From assembly GCF_000765215.1 (NCBI RefSeq), contig NZ_JPJE01000070.1, positions 1-40,768 on the forward strand: a stretch of 40,768 bases of DNA, given 5' to 3'. Under the pieces are notes generated by a model. That model saw only the letters and a list, made by a program, of their open reading frames with translations. It was not told where the DNA came from and did not search any database. Of the stretch, positions 7,653 to 15,825 are shown in pieces (the first letter of the stretch is position 1; every line of letters begins with the position of its first letter). The translations under genes and the position numbers were made by a program. This DNA is from Eubacterium sp. ER2 (lineage in GTDB: Bacteria; Bacillota; Clostridia; Lachnospirales; Lachnospiraceae).

Positions 7653-8459
7653 TCAGCGGTATACTTCCTCCCGCCTGGCGGACAGAAGGGGCAGCTCTGC
7701 GCGCACCTTGTCCGCATAGGAGAGGTCAATGTCATGGACCATCACACCCTCCCGCTCATCCATCTCCTCTATCACATCGCCCCAGGGGGAGACGAGGAGT
7801 GTATGCCCCCAGGCCACGTAGCCCGCCTCCCGGTCCCGGGCACAGGAGGTTCCGGCCACAAAGCACTGGTTGTCCACCGCCCGGCTCCGGAACATCAGCT
7901 CCCAGTGCGCCGGACCTGTGGTCATATTGAAGGCCGCCGGCACAAGGATCAGCCTTGCTCCATCGAGGACCATTTTCCTTGCAAGCTCCGGAAACCGGAA
8001 GTCAAAGCAGATGCACAGCCCCACCTTCCCGAACTCTGTGTCAAATACCGTGCACTTATCCCCCGGCGTCAGCGTCTCCGACTCTTTAAAATGCTGTCCT
8101 CCCTCCACCTGGATGTCAAACATGTGGACCTTCCGGTGCTTTCCGATCTGTCTGCCCGCCCGGTCAAACACATAGGCTGTGTTGTAGACTCTGCCTTCTC
8201 CGTCCCGCTCCGGCACAGACCCGGCCGCCAAATAGACGCCGTGCTTTTTCGCCAGACGGCTCAGCTCCCTCCAGACAGGGCCGCCCTCCGGCTCCGCGTA
8301 GACGGGGAACAGCTTTGTCTCATAGGGACAGCAAAACATTTCCCCCAGCATGACCAGGTCCGGCTTCCGCCAGGCCAGCTCCTCCATCTGTCTGTCCAAC
8401 TGTTCCAGGTTCTTCATTTTGTCACTGTACACGTGTGACTGTATCTGTGCGATTTTCAT
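7653..8459 (-). CDS. carbon-nitrogen hydrolase (nitrilase superfamily, omega-amidase-like)
   Basis: The 268-residue protein is a single-domain nitrilase-superfamily amidase. The catalytic triad is visible as E40 (LGEMF), K110 (HRKVHMFDI) and C151 (CICFDFRFPE), the layout of omega-amidase/Nit2-like enzymes that hydrolyse alpha-ketoglutaramate or related amides. The ATG at 8459 is preferred over the GTG three codons upstream because GGAAAGGGG is 8 nt before it. It is followed by its own terminator and is not obviously part of the ECF operon, although both run in the same direction. The substrate is inferred only from the family. Confidence 0.88.
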   Translation of the reverse strand: MKIAQIQSHVYSDKMKNLEQLDRQMEELAWRKPDLVMLGEMFCCPYETKLFPVYAEPEGGPVWRELSRLAKKHGVYLAAGSVPERDGEGRVYNTAYVFDRAGRQIGKHRKVHMFDIQVEGGQHFKESETLTPGDKCTVFDTEFGKVGLCICFDFRFPELARKMVLDGARLILVPAAFNMTTGPAHWELMFRSRAVDNQCFVAGTSCARDREAGYVAWGHTLLVSPWGDVIEEMDEREGVMVHDIDLSYADKVRAELPLLSARREEVYR

Positions 8460-8528
8460 ACCATTCACCCCTTTCCAGGACTGCTGCTCGCCGCCAGACT
8501 GCTCCCGGCAGCTTTTCTGAGCTTACCG

Positions 8529-9233
8529 TCATACCCTCAGCCACTCCTCGACCACAGCAGGCTCTTCTTCCACTGCCTGAGCAATCTGTTCCGCTGTCAT
8601 GCCCATTTTCACAAGATTGAGAGCTATAGCCCGCTTTTCTTCCTGCCTTTCCTTCTGTATTCCCTCCTCTCTACCTTCTTGTCTTCCCTCTTCCCAGGCC
8701 TCTTCTCTCTCCTGCCTTATATGTCTTGCCTGATCATACTCATATATACTCATCCTCTTTGCCTCCGCTCGATATTTCCTCAAAAAATCCTCAAGGATCC
8801 CCTCCCGGATACATTCCGTGATCGTTCGCCCTACCGCCTCTTCTATGGGCATCTCCGCGGCATACCTTCTTATGCGGGCCGTATACTGGGCATAATCTGC
8901 CAGGGTCTTGCACGCCCTCATAAGCTCCGGATTATGGCCTGCGTTGATGTTCAGCATCATCTTTTTTCTTCCGTACAGATTTTCGTTTTTCGTCAGATCC
9001 GCATACAGATCTGCCAGATACAGAAGCATCCGCAGCGGAAGCTTGGGGCTGTAGGTGGACTGGTGCTCGTACAGGGAGAGCCGGGAGTCGATCACAAAGG
9101 ACAGGTCATTCTTGATGGCCATATAGATCGCGTTCTCCAGCGTGTTGACGTTCAGCGCCCCGGGATCCTTATACTGTTTCCCGCTTACCGCATTATAGAG
9201 TCCCAGCAGCTCCTTCTTGTCGCTGAACAGCAT
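8529..9233 (-). CDS. Rpn-family PD-(D/E)XK protein with apparent internal deletion
   Basis: The 234-residue protein belongs to the PD-(D/E)XK family usually labelled Rpn or 'nuclease family transposase'. The N-terminal core is present (SDKKELLGLYNAVSGK, TLENAIYMAIKNDLSFVID, SLYEHQST), giving D49 and the E56-x-Q58 pair. The conserved tail ADYAQYTARIRRYAAEMPIEEAV, TITECIREGILEDFL and a charged EEGRQEGREEG repeat follow. Full-length relatives, as I remember them, carry about 45-50 residues (with a FVVFYNG strand) between NLYGRKK and MLNINAGHN. Here these are directly joined at residues 91-92, so an in-frame deletion is likely. No good ribosome binding site precedes the ATG, and a stop lies only 8 codons upstream in frame, so the N terminus may be lost too. 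Possibly a decaying gene. Confidence 0.7.
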   Translation of the reverse strand: MLFSDKKELLGLYNAVSGKQYKDPGALNVNTLENAIYMAIKNDLSFVIDSRLSLYEHQSTYSPKLPLRMLLYLADLYADLTKNENLYGRKKMMLNINAGHNPELMRACKTLADYAQYTARIRRYAAEMPIEEAVGRTITECIREGILEDFLRKYRAEAKRMSIYEYDQARHIRQEREEAWEEGRQEGREEGIQKERQEEKRAIALNLVKMGMTAEQIAQAVEEEPAVVEEWLRV

Positions 9234-9287
9234 GGTAGTTTCTTTTAGATCTTCTTATCAGACTTACAGACACGGCAGACGCCGCAA

Positions 9288-9350
9288 AAGAAAAAAACTG
9301 CCAGAAATATAATACTTTGCATATATAGTAGCACATATTTCTGGCAGTTT
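9288..9350 (-). terminator. terminator of the ABC exporter operon
   Basis: A perfect 16-bp inverted repeat, at 9295-9310 and 9335-9350 with a 24-nt loop, is followed on the minus strand by TTTTTTT-rich sequence. It lies just downstream of the stop at 9387. The T-rich stretch on the other side (9357-9367) may allow weak termination in the plus direction as well. Confidence 0.85.
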
Positions 9351-9386
9351 CCATAAGCTTTTTCTTTTTATAAAATTTCTCTTTCC

Positions 9387-11318
9387 CTACGACAGCTCCA
9401 GCTTCCCTGTATACAGCTGATAGTAAGTACCCTTCTGGGCCAGCAGGTCCTCGTGGGTACCCCGCTCGATGATGCGGCCGTGCTCCAGCACCATGATAGC
9501 GTCGCTGTTGCGGATGGTGGAGAGCCTGTGGGCAATGACAAACACGGTGCGCCCCTTCATCAAGTTATCCATACCCTTCTGCACGATACTCTCAGTTCTT
9601 GTGTCGATGCTGGAGGTCGCCTCATCCAGGATCAGCACCGGCGGGTCAGCCACGGCTGCCCGGGCAATGGCAAGGAGCTGCCGCTGTCCCTGGGAAAGCT
9701 CCTCCCCGTCGCTGGTGAGCATGGTGTCATAGCCGTGAGGCAGCATGCGGATAAATCCGTCCGCATGGGCCAGCTTCGCCGCGTTATATACTTCCTCATC
9801 TGTGGCGTCCAGCTTTCCATAACGGATGTTGTCCATGATGGTGCCTGTGAACAGGTGGGTATCCTGGAGCACAATGCCGAGGGAGTGGCGCAGGTCCGCC
9901 TTTTTGATCTTGTTGATGTTGATGCCGTCGTAACGGATCTTGCCGTCCTGCACGTCGTAGAACCGGTTGATCAGGTTGGTGATGGTGGTCTTTCCGGCTC
10001 CTGTGGATCCCACAAAGGCCAGCTTCTGTCCCGGCTTCGCGTAGAGGGTCAGGTCATGGAGCACCATATGGTCCGGCTCGTAGCCAAAGGACATATCAAA
10101 GAACCGCACGTCTCCCTTCAGCTCCGTGTAGGTGACAGTGCCGTCCGCCTGGTGGGGATGCTTCCACGCCCACATGCCGGTGCGCTCCCTGCACTCCTCA
10201 ATAGTGCCGTCCGCCTTCTTTCTGGCATTGACCAGGGTCACGTAGCCTTCGTCCACCTCCGGTGCCTCATCCATCATGTTGAAGATACGCTCCGCTCCTG
10301 CCAGAGCCATGATGATGGAGTTGAACTGCTGGGCCACCTGCATGAAGGGCTGGGTAAAGCTCTTTGTGAACTGCAGGTAAGAAGCCATGACGCCCAGGGT
10401 GATGTTGCCGATGCCCATGACGGAGAGGAAGCCGCCCAGAACTGCCGTCAGCACGAACTGGAGATTGCCGATGTTTCCGATGATGGGGCCCATGATACTG
10501 GCAAAGGTGTGGGCGTTTGACGCGCTCTCGAAGAGCTTCTCGTTCAGTGCGTCAAACTCCTCCTCGGATTTCCTTTCGTGGTTGAACACCTTGACCACTC
10601 TCTGGCCGTTCATCCGCTCCTCCACAAAGCCGGTGATGTTTGCCAGGTCCAGCTGCTGCCGGACAAAATATTTGCCGCTGTTGCCGCCGATGAAGCGGGA
10701 CACGGCGATCATCAGAAGGATGACCACAATGGCCAGCAGCGTCAGAATGGGGCTCAGCACCAGCATGGCGATAAAGGTGACAATGAGCATCAGCGCTGAC
10801 ATGAGCACCTGAGGGATAGACTGGTTGATCATCTGCCTCAGAGTGTCCGTGTCGTTCGTGTAAAGGCTCATGATCGAGCCGTTTGTATTCTGGTCAAAAT
10901 AGCGGATCGGCAGAGTCTGCATATGCTCAAACATCTCATCCCTGACTCTCTTGAGCACGCCCTGTCCAATGACCACCATCGTCCTCGTGTAGAGGAAGGT
11001 AGCCACCACGCCCAGTGCAAAAATGCAGGCCAGCACAGTGAGGGCCATATAGAGCTCAGAGAAATCCGGATCCTTGTGGCCGATCAGCGGGATGATAAAG
11101 TCATCCAGCAGATAGCGCAGAGACAAGGAGACTGAGATGCTGGCAATGGAGCTGATCAAAATGCAGAACAGCACCAGCACAAACTGAACCTTGTAGGTGC
11201 TCGTCACATAGCCCAGGAGTCTCTTTGCTGTCTTCAGTGTATTCTTTGTAACTGTGGGCTTACCGCCTCTTCCGTTTCCGGCGCCGCTGCCCGCGTTGGT
11301 GTTTGCGCTGTTACTCAT
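9387..11318 (-). CDS. ABC exporter half-transporter, catalytic subunit (BmrD-like)
   Basis: The 643-residue protein has an N-terminal Gly/Asn-rich stretch, a six-helix exporter membrane domain (about 40-340) and a C-terminal ATPase domain. Walker A is GSTGAGKTT, Walker B is VLILDEATSSID with the catalytic Glu present, and the signature is the altered LSQGQRQ. Paired with the next gene it should form a heterodimeric exporter in which this subunit supplies the active Walker site. Residues about 345-400 form a linker before the ATPase domain. The ATG overlaps the upstream gene by 8 bp with GGAGG in place, so translation is coupled. A MarR regulator heads the operon, which is typical of drug or peptide efflux systems. 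Confidence 0.93.
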   Translation of the reverse strand: MSNSANTNAGSGAGNGRGGKPTVTKNTLKTAKRLLGYVTSTYKVQFVLVLFCILISSIASISVSLSLRYLLDDFIIPLIGHKDPDFSELYMALTVLACIFALGVVATFLYTRTMVVIGQGVLKRVRDEMFEHMQTLPIRYFDQNTNGSIMSLYTNDTDTLRQMINQSIPQVLMSALMLIVTFIAMLVLSPILTLLAIVVILLMIAVSRFIGGNSGKYFVRQQLDLANITGFVEERMNGQRVVKVFNHERKSEEEFDALNEKLFESASNAHTFASIMGPIIGNIGNLQFVLTAVLGGFLSVMGIGNITLGVMASYLQFTKSFTQPFMQVAQQFNSIIMALAGAERIFNMMDEAPEVDEGYVTLVNARKKADGTIEECRERTGMWAWKHPHQADGTVTYTELKGDVRFFDMSFGYEPDHMVLHDLTLYAKPGQKLAFVGSTGAGKTTITNLINRFYDVQDGKIRYDGININKIKKADLRHSLGIVLQDTHLFTGTIMDNIRYGKLDATDEEVYNAAKLAHADGFIRMLPHGYDTMLTSDGEELSQGQRQLLAIARAAVADPPVLILDEATSSIDTRTESIVQKGMDNLMKGRTVFVIAHRLSTIRNSDAIMVLEHGRIIERGTHEDLLAQKGTYYQLYTGKLELS

Positions 11319-13044
11319 TTTCCGTTCCTCCTTTCACCTGTGATTCGTATACCTCGCGGTAAATTTCGTTTGTCTTCAGAAGCTCCTCGGATGTTCCGAT
11401 GCCGTTGATCTGACCGTTGTCCATAACGATGATCACATCCGCATCCTCCACGGAGGAAATCCTCTGGGCGATAATGATCTTCGTCGTGTCCGGGATCTCC
11501 TCCCGGAAGGCCTTGCGGATCAGGGCGTCTGTCCTTGTGTCCACAGCGCTTGTGGAATCGTCCAGGATCAGGATCTTGGGCTTCTTGAGGAGGGCTCTGG
11601 CGATACACAGTCTCTGCTTCTGTCCGCCGGACACGTTGTTTCCGCCCTCCACGATCATGGTGTTGTAGCCTGCCGGGAACTCGCTGATAAATCCGTCCGC
11701 CTGGGCCAGACGGCACACTCTTCTCACCTCTTCATTGGAGGCCTTCTCATCGCCCCAGCGGATATTTTCGTAAATACTTCCTGTAAAGAGGACATTTTTC
11801 TGGAGCACCATGGACACCTGGTCACGGAGCTTCTCCAGATTATACTTGCGCACATCCTGGCCGCCCACCTTCACACAGCCCCGGGTTACGTCGTAGAGAC
11901 GGGGGATGAGCTGCACCAGCGTGGACTTGGCGCTTCCGGTTCCGCCGATGATGCCCACGATCTGTCCGCTCTTAATATGAAGGTTCACATCCTTCAGGGA
12001 CAGGTTGCCGTCCTCGCCTGCGTAGCTGAAATCTACGTGTTCAAAGTCGATATCTCCGTTTGCCACCTCTGTCAGGGCATCCTCCCCGTCCACCATCTCC
12101 GGCACTTCCTCCAGCACCTCCTTGATACGGTCAGAGGACGCCTCGGCGATCATGATCATGACAAAGACAAAGGATACCATCATGAGGGACATGAGGATCT
12201 GCATGGCGTATACCATGATACTTGTCAGCTCGCCAGTCATCATAGTCCCGAGGACAATATCCTTTCCGCCGATGAGGACGATGAGGAGAACCACCGTGTA
12301 CATGACAAAGTTCATGACCGGTGAGTTCCAGGCCACCAGCATCTCCGCCTTGGTAAACAGCTCAAATACCTTCTGTGATATCTTGTGGAATTTGCCATTC
12401 TCGTGGTCCTCACGGACGTAGGCCTTCACCACCCTGGCCGCGTTCACGTTCTCCTGCACAGTATTGTTCAGCACATCGTACTCGTCGAACACCTGGATGA
12501 AATGCGGATGTGCCTTTTTGGCGATCAGCATCAGAACGCCGCCCAGGATAGGGATTGTGACCAGCATGAGGAACGCGATCTTCAGGCTGATGGTGGCGGT
12601 CATGATCCAGGACAGCACCACCATGATAGGCGCTCTTGCCAGCATACGGATAGTGAACATGAATGCCATCTGCACGTTGGTGATATCTGTCGTCAGCCTG
12701 GTCACAAGGCTGGACGTTGAAAAATGATCAATATTTCCAAATGAAAATTCCTGGATCTTATAAAAGATGTCATGCCGCAGGTTCTTGGCATATCCGGCAG
12801 CCGCGACGGCAGCCACCTGCCCCGCCTTGGCGCCAAAGGCCAGCGACAGCATAGCCATGATGACAAGGACGATGCCCATCTTTATAATGTAATCCATGTC
12901 TCCTTCCATAATTCCGATGTCAATGATGTTTGCCATCAGAAGCGGGATCAGCACTTCCAGCAGCACCTCCAGCGTCACCAGAACAGGTGCCAGGAACGCC
13001 TGCTTCTTGTACTCCCGCACAGATTTCAGTAGTTTCCTATTCAT
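11311..13044 (-). CDS. ABC exporter half-transporter, degenerate subunit (BmrC-like)
   Basis: The 577-residue protein has the exporter membrane domain (about 15-310) and an ATPase domain. Its own Walker motifs are altered: Walker A reads GGTGSAKST, with Ala in place of the last Gly, and Walker B ends ILILDDSTSAVD, with Asp in place of the catalytic Glu. The signature VSGGQKQR is nearly canonical. That combination is the known pattern of heterodimeric exporters such as BmrCD and TM287/288, in which one nucleotide site is degenerate. It overlaps the MarR gene by 8 bp and the partner gene by 8 bp, so all three genes form one translationally coupled unit. Confidence 0.93.
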   Translation of the reverse strand: MNRKLLKSVREYKKQAFLAPVLVTLEVLLEVLIPLLMANIIDIGIMEGDMDYIIKMGIVLVIMAMLSLAFGAKAGQVAAVAAAGYAKNLRHDIFYKIQEFSFGNIDHFSTSSLVTRLTTDITNVQMAFMFTIRMLARAPIMVVLSWIMTATISLKIAFLMLVTIPILGGVLMLIAKKAHPHFIQVFDEYDVLNNTVQENVNAARVVKAYVREDHENGKFHKISQKVFELFTKAEMLVAWNSPVMNFVMYTVVLLIVLIGGKDIVLGTMMTGELTSIMVYAMQILMSLMMVSFVFVMIMIAEASSDRIKEVLEEVPEMVDGEDALTEVANGDIDFEHVDFSYAGEDGNLSLKDVNLHIKSGQIVGIIGGTGSAKSTLVQLIPRLYDVTRGCVKVGGQDVRKYNLEKLRDQVSMVLQKNVLFTGSIYENIRWGDEKASNEEVRRVCRLAQADGFISEFPAGYNTMIVEGGNNVSGGQKQRLCIARALLKKPKILILDDSTSAVDTRTDALIRKAFREEIPDTTKIIIAQRISSVEDADVIIVMDNGQINGIGTSEELLKTNEIYREVYESQVKGGTENE

Positions 13045-13528
13045 CTGACTCTCCCTTTCTTTCCATACTTAGTTCCGTTTCCTTCTGCTTTTCTCCGCAG
13101 GTCAGATTGGAGGATATCTGCTTCAGCACGCGCACAAACACCTTCATGTCTTCCTCCGAAATGCCTTTTCTGATCTGCGCCTCTCTCCTGCGGATATTTG
13201 CCAGCAGCTTTCCCCGCAGCTTCAGGGCCTTCTCCGTGGGCACGATCCTCTTCAGTCTGGCATCCTTCTTCACCGGCTCCCGGTAGAGATAGCCCTTTTT
13301 TTCCAGAAGCTGAAGGGTTCCCGTAGCCGTGGACCTGCGGACCTTGAACTCCTTTTCCAGATCTCTCTGGAAAAGATCCCTGTGCATGGTTTCAAGCAAA
13401 ATAAAATGCAGAATGTGTTTCTGCATGTTGGTGAGATCGTCCTGTCCTGGCTGCTGATCCTCGCAGGACATCTGTCTCTTCAGTTGATGGGAAACACGGT
13501 TGATCCACTTTCCTGCATCTTCCCCCAT
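13037..13528 (-). CDS. MarR family transcriptional regulator
   Basis: The 163-residue protein has a winged helix-turn-helix (about 30-105: LTNMQKHILHFILL, LFQRDLEKEFKVRRSTATGTLQLLEKKGYLYREPVKKDARLKRIVPTEKA) flanked by dimerisation helices. It heads the operon with the two exporter subunits, the classic arrangement in which the repressor is released by a ligand of the pump. AAAGGATGGAG precedes the ATG. Repeated TTGTTAGT half-sites just downstream of a near-consensus promoter (13559-13590) are the likely operator, giving autorepression. Confidence 0.92.
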   Translation of the reverse strand: MGEDAGKWINRVSHQLKRQMSCEDQQPGQDDLTNMQKHILHFILLETMHRDLFQRDLEKEFKVRRSTATGTLQLLEKKGYLYREPVKKDARLKRIVPTEKALKLRGKLLANIRRREAQIRKGISEEDMKVFVRVLKQISSNLTCGEKQKETELSMERKGESDE

Positions 13529-13558
13529 GACTCCATCCTTTCCTAATTAAATATTATG

Positions 13559-13622
13559 TTGTTCGGTTACTAACAATTCGGGAACTAACAATATATTATA
13601 TACGAATACACTATGATGTCAA
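13559..13622 (-). promoter_or_regulatory. promoter and repeated half-sites of the MarR/ABC operon
   Basis: On the minus strand a consensus TTGACA (13617-13622) and consensus TATAAT (13595-13600) are 16 nt apart. Downstream, TTGTTAGT occurs twice as direct repeats 15 nt apart, and the second copy is also part of the dyad TTGTT-N8-AACAA at 13559-13576. The position over the transcription start suits repression by the MarR protein. Confidence 0.8.
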
Positions 13623-13681
13623 CAGTATTTTTGTAAAAAACATAGAAACAAAATGTAAGATTTTTCGTGAGAATTGCGGGC

Positions 13682-13711
13682 AAAAAAATGCCGCGTCCAT
13701 AGACACGGCAT
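13682..13711 (-). terminator. terminator of the LCP-VanZ unit
   Basis: On the minus strand ATGCCGTGTC and GACGCGGCAT form a stem with one mismatch, followed by TTTTTTT. It lies 24 nt past the vanZ-like stop. A second small dyad (13715-13732) lies between the stop and this hairpin. Confidence 0.85.
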
Positions 13712-13734
13712 CCGAAGGGTAGTCTGCCCTTCCG

Positions 13735-14223
13735 TTAAATTATATTTTCTTTTTTCCTTCTGATTTTCCATCTCCTGACAAGCCACACAGCACCTATGTA
13801 AAGAACTGCCCCCGCCAGAACTCCGCAGCTGTCCAGCAGCACATCCGACAGCTGGCCGCTGCGTCCCGGGACAAAGAGCTGATGGAACTCGTCCGTGGCC
13901 GCGTAGAGAATTCCGCTGCCTGCTGCCAGGAGAAAATGTTTTCTTCCCCACAGTCCCCAGGAGGCGTACATGCCTCCAAAGAGGATTCCCAGCACTGCGT
14001 ACTCCGTGGCGTGGGCGCTCTTTCGCACAAAATGGTCTATCCGCTCCGCAAAGGCGTCCTGCTGCTGCGGCGTCCACTCCCGGAAGTCCTCTACAAACAG
14101 CTCGCCCGCCAGATATCCCACGGACCGACTCATGTGTGCAGACTCATCGGCTGTCTTTGCAGAGAACCAAAAGGTAAGGCACATCCACAGGAGCACTGCC
14201 AGCGTCCATATATTTTTCTTCAT
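13735..14223 (-). CDS. VanZ family membrane protein
   Basis: The 162-residue protein has about four membrane helices and the VanZ-like motifs WFSAKTADESAHMS, RKSAHATEYAVLG, ATDEFHQLFVPGRSGQLSDVLLDSCG and a final Arg/Lys-rich tail. VanZ-like proteins are cell-envelope proteins; some confer low-level teicoplanin or lipoglycopeptide resistance, but most copies have no tested role. The ATG at 14223 is chosen for its GGATCGGAG ribosome binding site and a first helix directly after MKKN; the longer open frame would extend into the LCP gene. It starts 13 bp after the LCP stop, so the two are probably co-transcribed. Confidence 0.88.
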   Translation of the reverse strand: MKKNIWTLAVLLWMCLTFWFSAKTADESAHMSRSVGYLAGELFVEDFREWTPQQQDAFAERIDHFVRKSAHATEYAVLGILFGGMYASWGLWGRKHFLLAAGSGILYAATDEFHQLFVPGRSGQLSDVLLDSCGVLAGAVLYIGAVWLVRRWKIRRKKENII

Positions 14224-14236
14224 ATGTTCTCCGATC

Positions 14237-15709
14237 CTACTGTCCTGCCAGCACCTGCTGCATTTTTTCCGCGATAGCGCTGACTGAGGCCATATCCGGC
14301 TGCATGACATAGAGGAGCTGACTGCCCGATGAGAAACAGCTCTGTGTGTCCCCGGTACCTGTGACCGCAGCGGACTCAATGCTCCAGCCGGAGGGGTCTG
14401 CGATCTGCATACGAATAAACTCCGCCATCTCCTCCCGGGTCATGTTGGTCTGCACGGACTGGCTCACACCCGCCAGGATCTGATCCGCATTCCGCAAGAT
14501 AGCCGGCGACATGGCCTTCTGGAGAATGGCTGTCAGCACTGCCTCCTGGTTCCTGCCCCTCTGGTTGTCCCCGTCCTCAAAGCTGTAGCGCTCTCTGGAG
14601 AAGGCAAGGGCCTGCTCTCCGTTCAGGTGGTTACTCCCCTGGACAAACTGGTACCCCCTCGCCTCAAAGGCGTACTCTGACTGCACGTCTATGCCTCCCA
14701 GGGCGTCCACGATGGTGATGAGGGAGGTAAAATTCACCCTGGCATAGTAGGTGATGTCTATCCCGTAGAGGCTCTCCAGGGTAGCCATGGAGACGTCCAC
14801 CCCATAAATGCCCGCGTGGGTCAGCTTGTCCCGGGCCTCCCCCGAGACGCCCGGCAGCTGGAGGTAGTAGTCCCTGGGAGTTGTGGTGAGAAGGATCTTC
14901 TTTGTCTCCGGGTTGACAGTCATGATGATGTTCACATCGCTCCGACTGTTTGTGGAGATGTCGCCGGACACATCAATGCCGCTGATGTAAATGTTAAAGG
15001 GCTCCCTCACATCCGCCTCCTCATTTTCAATGGGGGTGTTGATGCCGTACTGGTAGAGCACCCTCACCTGGTCTGAGTAGTCCTCGATGCTCTCCCCGAT
15101 TACCGCGTCAAAGGCCTGGTTGTAGATCAGCGCGTTGACATTTCCGTCCAGAAGGGCCTGGGCCATCTCCAAAACTGAGCCATACTCCGTCACATTAGGC
15201 TCTCTTCCGATATTGTCCTTCACATCCTCCACCATTGTGGACGTATTTTCCTGATCCAGCGCGCTCTGGGTCCCAAAGCGGTAATTTCTCGCGTCCGCCA
15301 GGAGCTGGGCCGGGTCATCCTTTTTGACCACGACCACCATATTGTCCGTCTTGTAGTCCGCTCCCCCCACGTCCGCCAGCAGGCGGTCTGCCTTGTACAG
15401 GTAGACCGCGCCGAACACCAGGACGGCGCTGATCAGCAGGGACAAGACGATTCCTGCCAGATGGATCCTGCCTTTTACAAACTGAAGGCCCATTGTCACG
15501 GCCTCCAACACCAGGAGGACTAGTCCCAGGGCCACTATATAGGCAACCGGGATCAGCCCGCCCCTCCAGAGAAGGGCAAGGAAAAGGACCGAGATTATCA
15601 ACTGAATTCCGGCAATGGCAATGCCCACAGAATGCACTCTCTTTTTCTCTTTTTTGTTAACTAGCCTGTCCCTCCTGTAGGGCTCGTGGTATCCGCGGTT
15701 GTATCTCAT
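14237..15709 (-). CDS. LytR-CpsA-Psr (LCP) family cell-wall ligase
   Basis: The 490-residue protein has a basic cytoplasmic start, three membrane helices (about 27-48, 52-72, 82-105), an extracytoplasmic domain with no clear assignment (about 110-230) and the LCP catalytic domain (about 235-400). Hallmarks are NSRSDVNIIMTVNPETKKILLTTTPRD-type sequence, KLTHAGIYG, a conserved DALGGIDV, and LNGEQALAFSRERYSFEDGDNQRGRNQ with the catalytic Arg residues. LCP enzymes transfer undecaprenyl-linked glycopolymers to peptidoglycan. AAAGGAG lies 9 nt before the ATG. Two copies of an unusual 10-mer surround the probable -35 (15754-15780). Confidence 0.93.
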   Translation of the reverse strand: MRYNRGYHEPYRRDRLVNKKEKKRVHSVGIAIAGIQLIISVLFLALLWRGGLIPVAYIVALGLVLLVLEAVTMGLQFVKGRIHLAGIVLSLLISAVLVFGAVYLYKADRLLADVGGADYKTDNMVVVVKKDDPAQLLADARNYRFGTQSALDQENTSTMVEDVKDNIGREPNVTEYGSVLEMAQALLDGNVNALIYNQAFDAVIGESIEDYSDQVRVLYQYGINTPIENEEADVREPFNIYISGIDVSGDISTNSRSDVNIIMTVNPETKKILLTTTPRDYYLQLPGVSGEARDKLTHAGIYGVDVSMATLESLYGIDITYYARVNFTSLITIVDALGGIDVQSEYAFEARGYQFVQGSNHLNGEQALAFSRERYSFEDGDNQRGRNQEAVLTAILQKAMSPAILRNADQILAGVSQSVQTNMTREEMAEFIRMQIADPSGWSIESAAVTGTGDTQSCFSSGSQLLYVMQPDMASVSAIAEKMQQVLAGQ

Positions 15710-15740
15710 TACTCAAATCTCCTTTGTGTTATTTCTTCTG

Positions 15741-15813
15741 ATAGTATGCATCATTTTCCGGACGTCATACTTTTCCGGACATGATATCACCGTATGTCAC
15801 ATCTTTCGGAAAA
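15741..15813 (-). promoter_or_regulatory. LCP promoter region with tandem TTTTCCGGAC sites
   Basis: The plus strand carries TTTTCCGGAC at 15754-15763 and again at 15771-15780 (17-bp period), and an inverted CGGAAAA at 15807-15813. A candidate minus-strand promoter (TATGAC at 15764-15769, TACTAT at 15741-15746, 17-nt spacer) has its -35 exactly between the two direct copies. The promoter itself is weak, so the repeats may be activator sites. Confidence 0.45.
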
Positions 15814-15825
15814 TCATATGCTACA

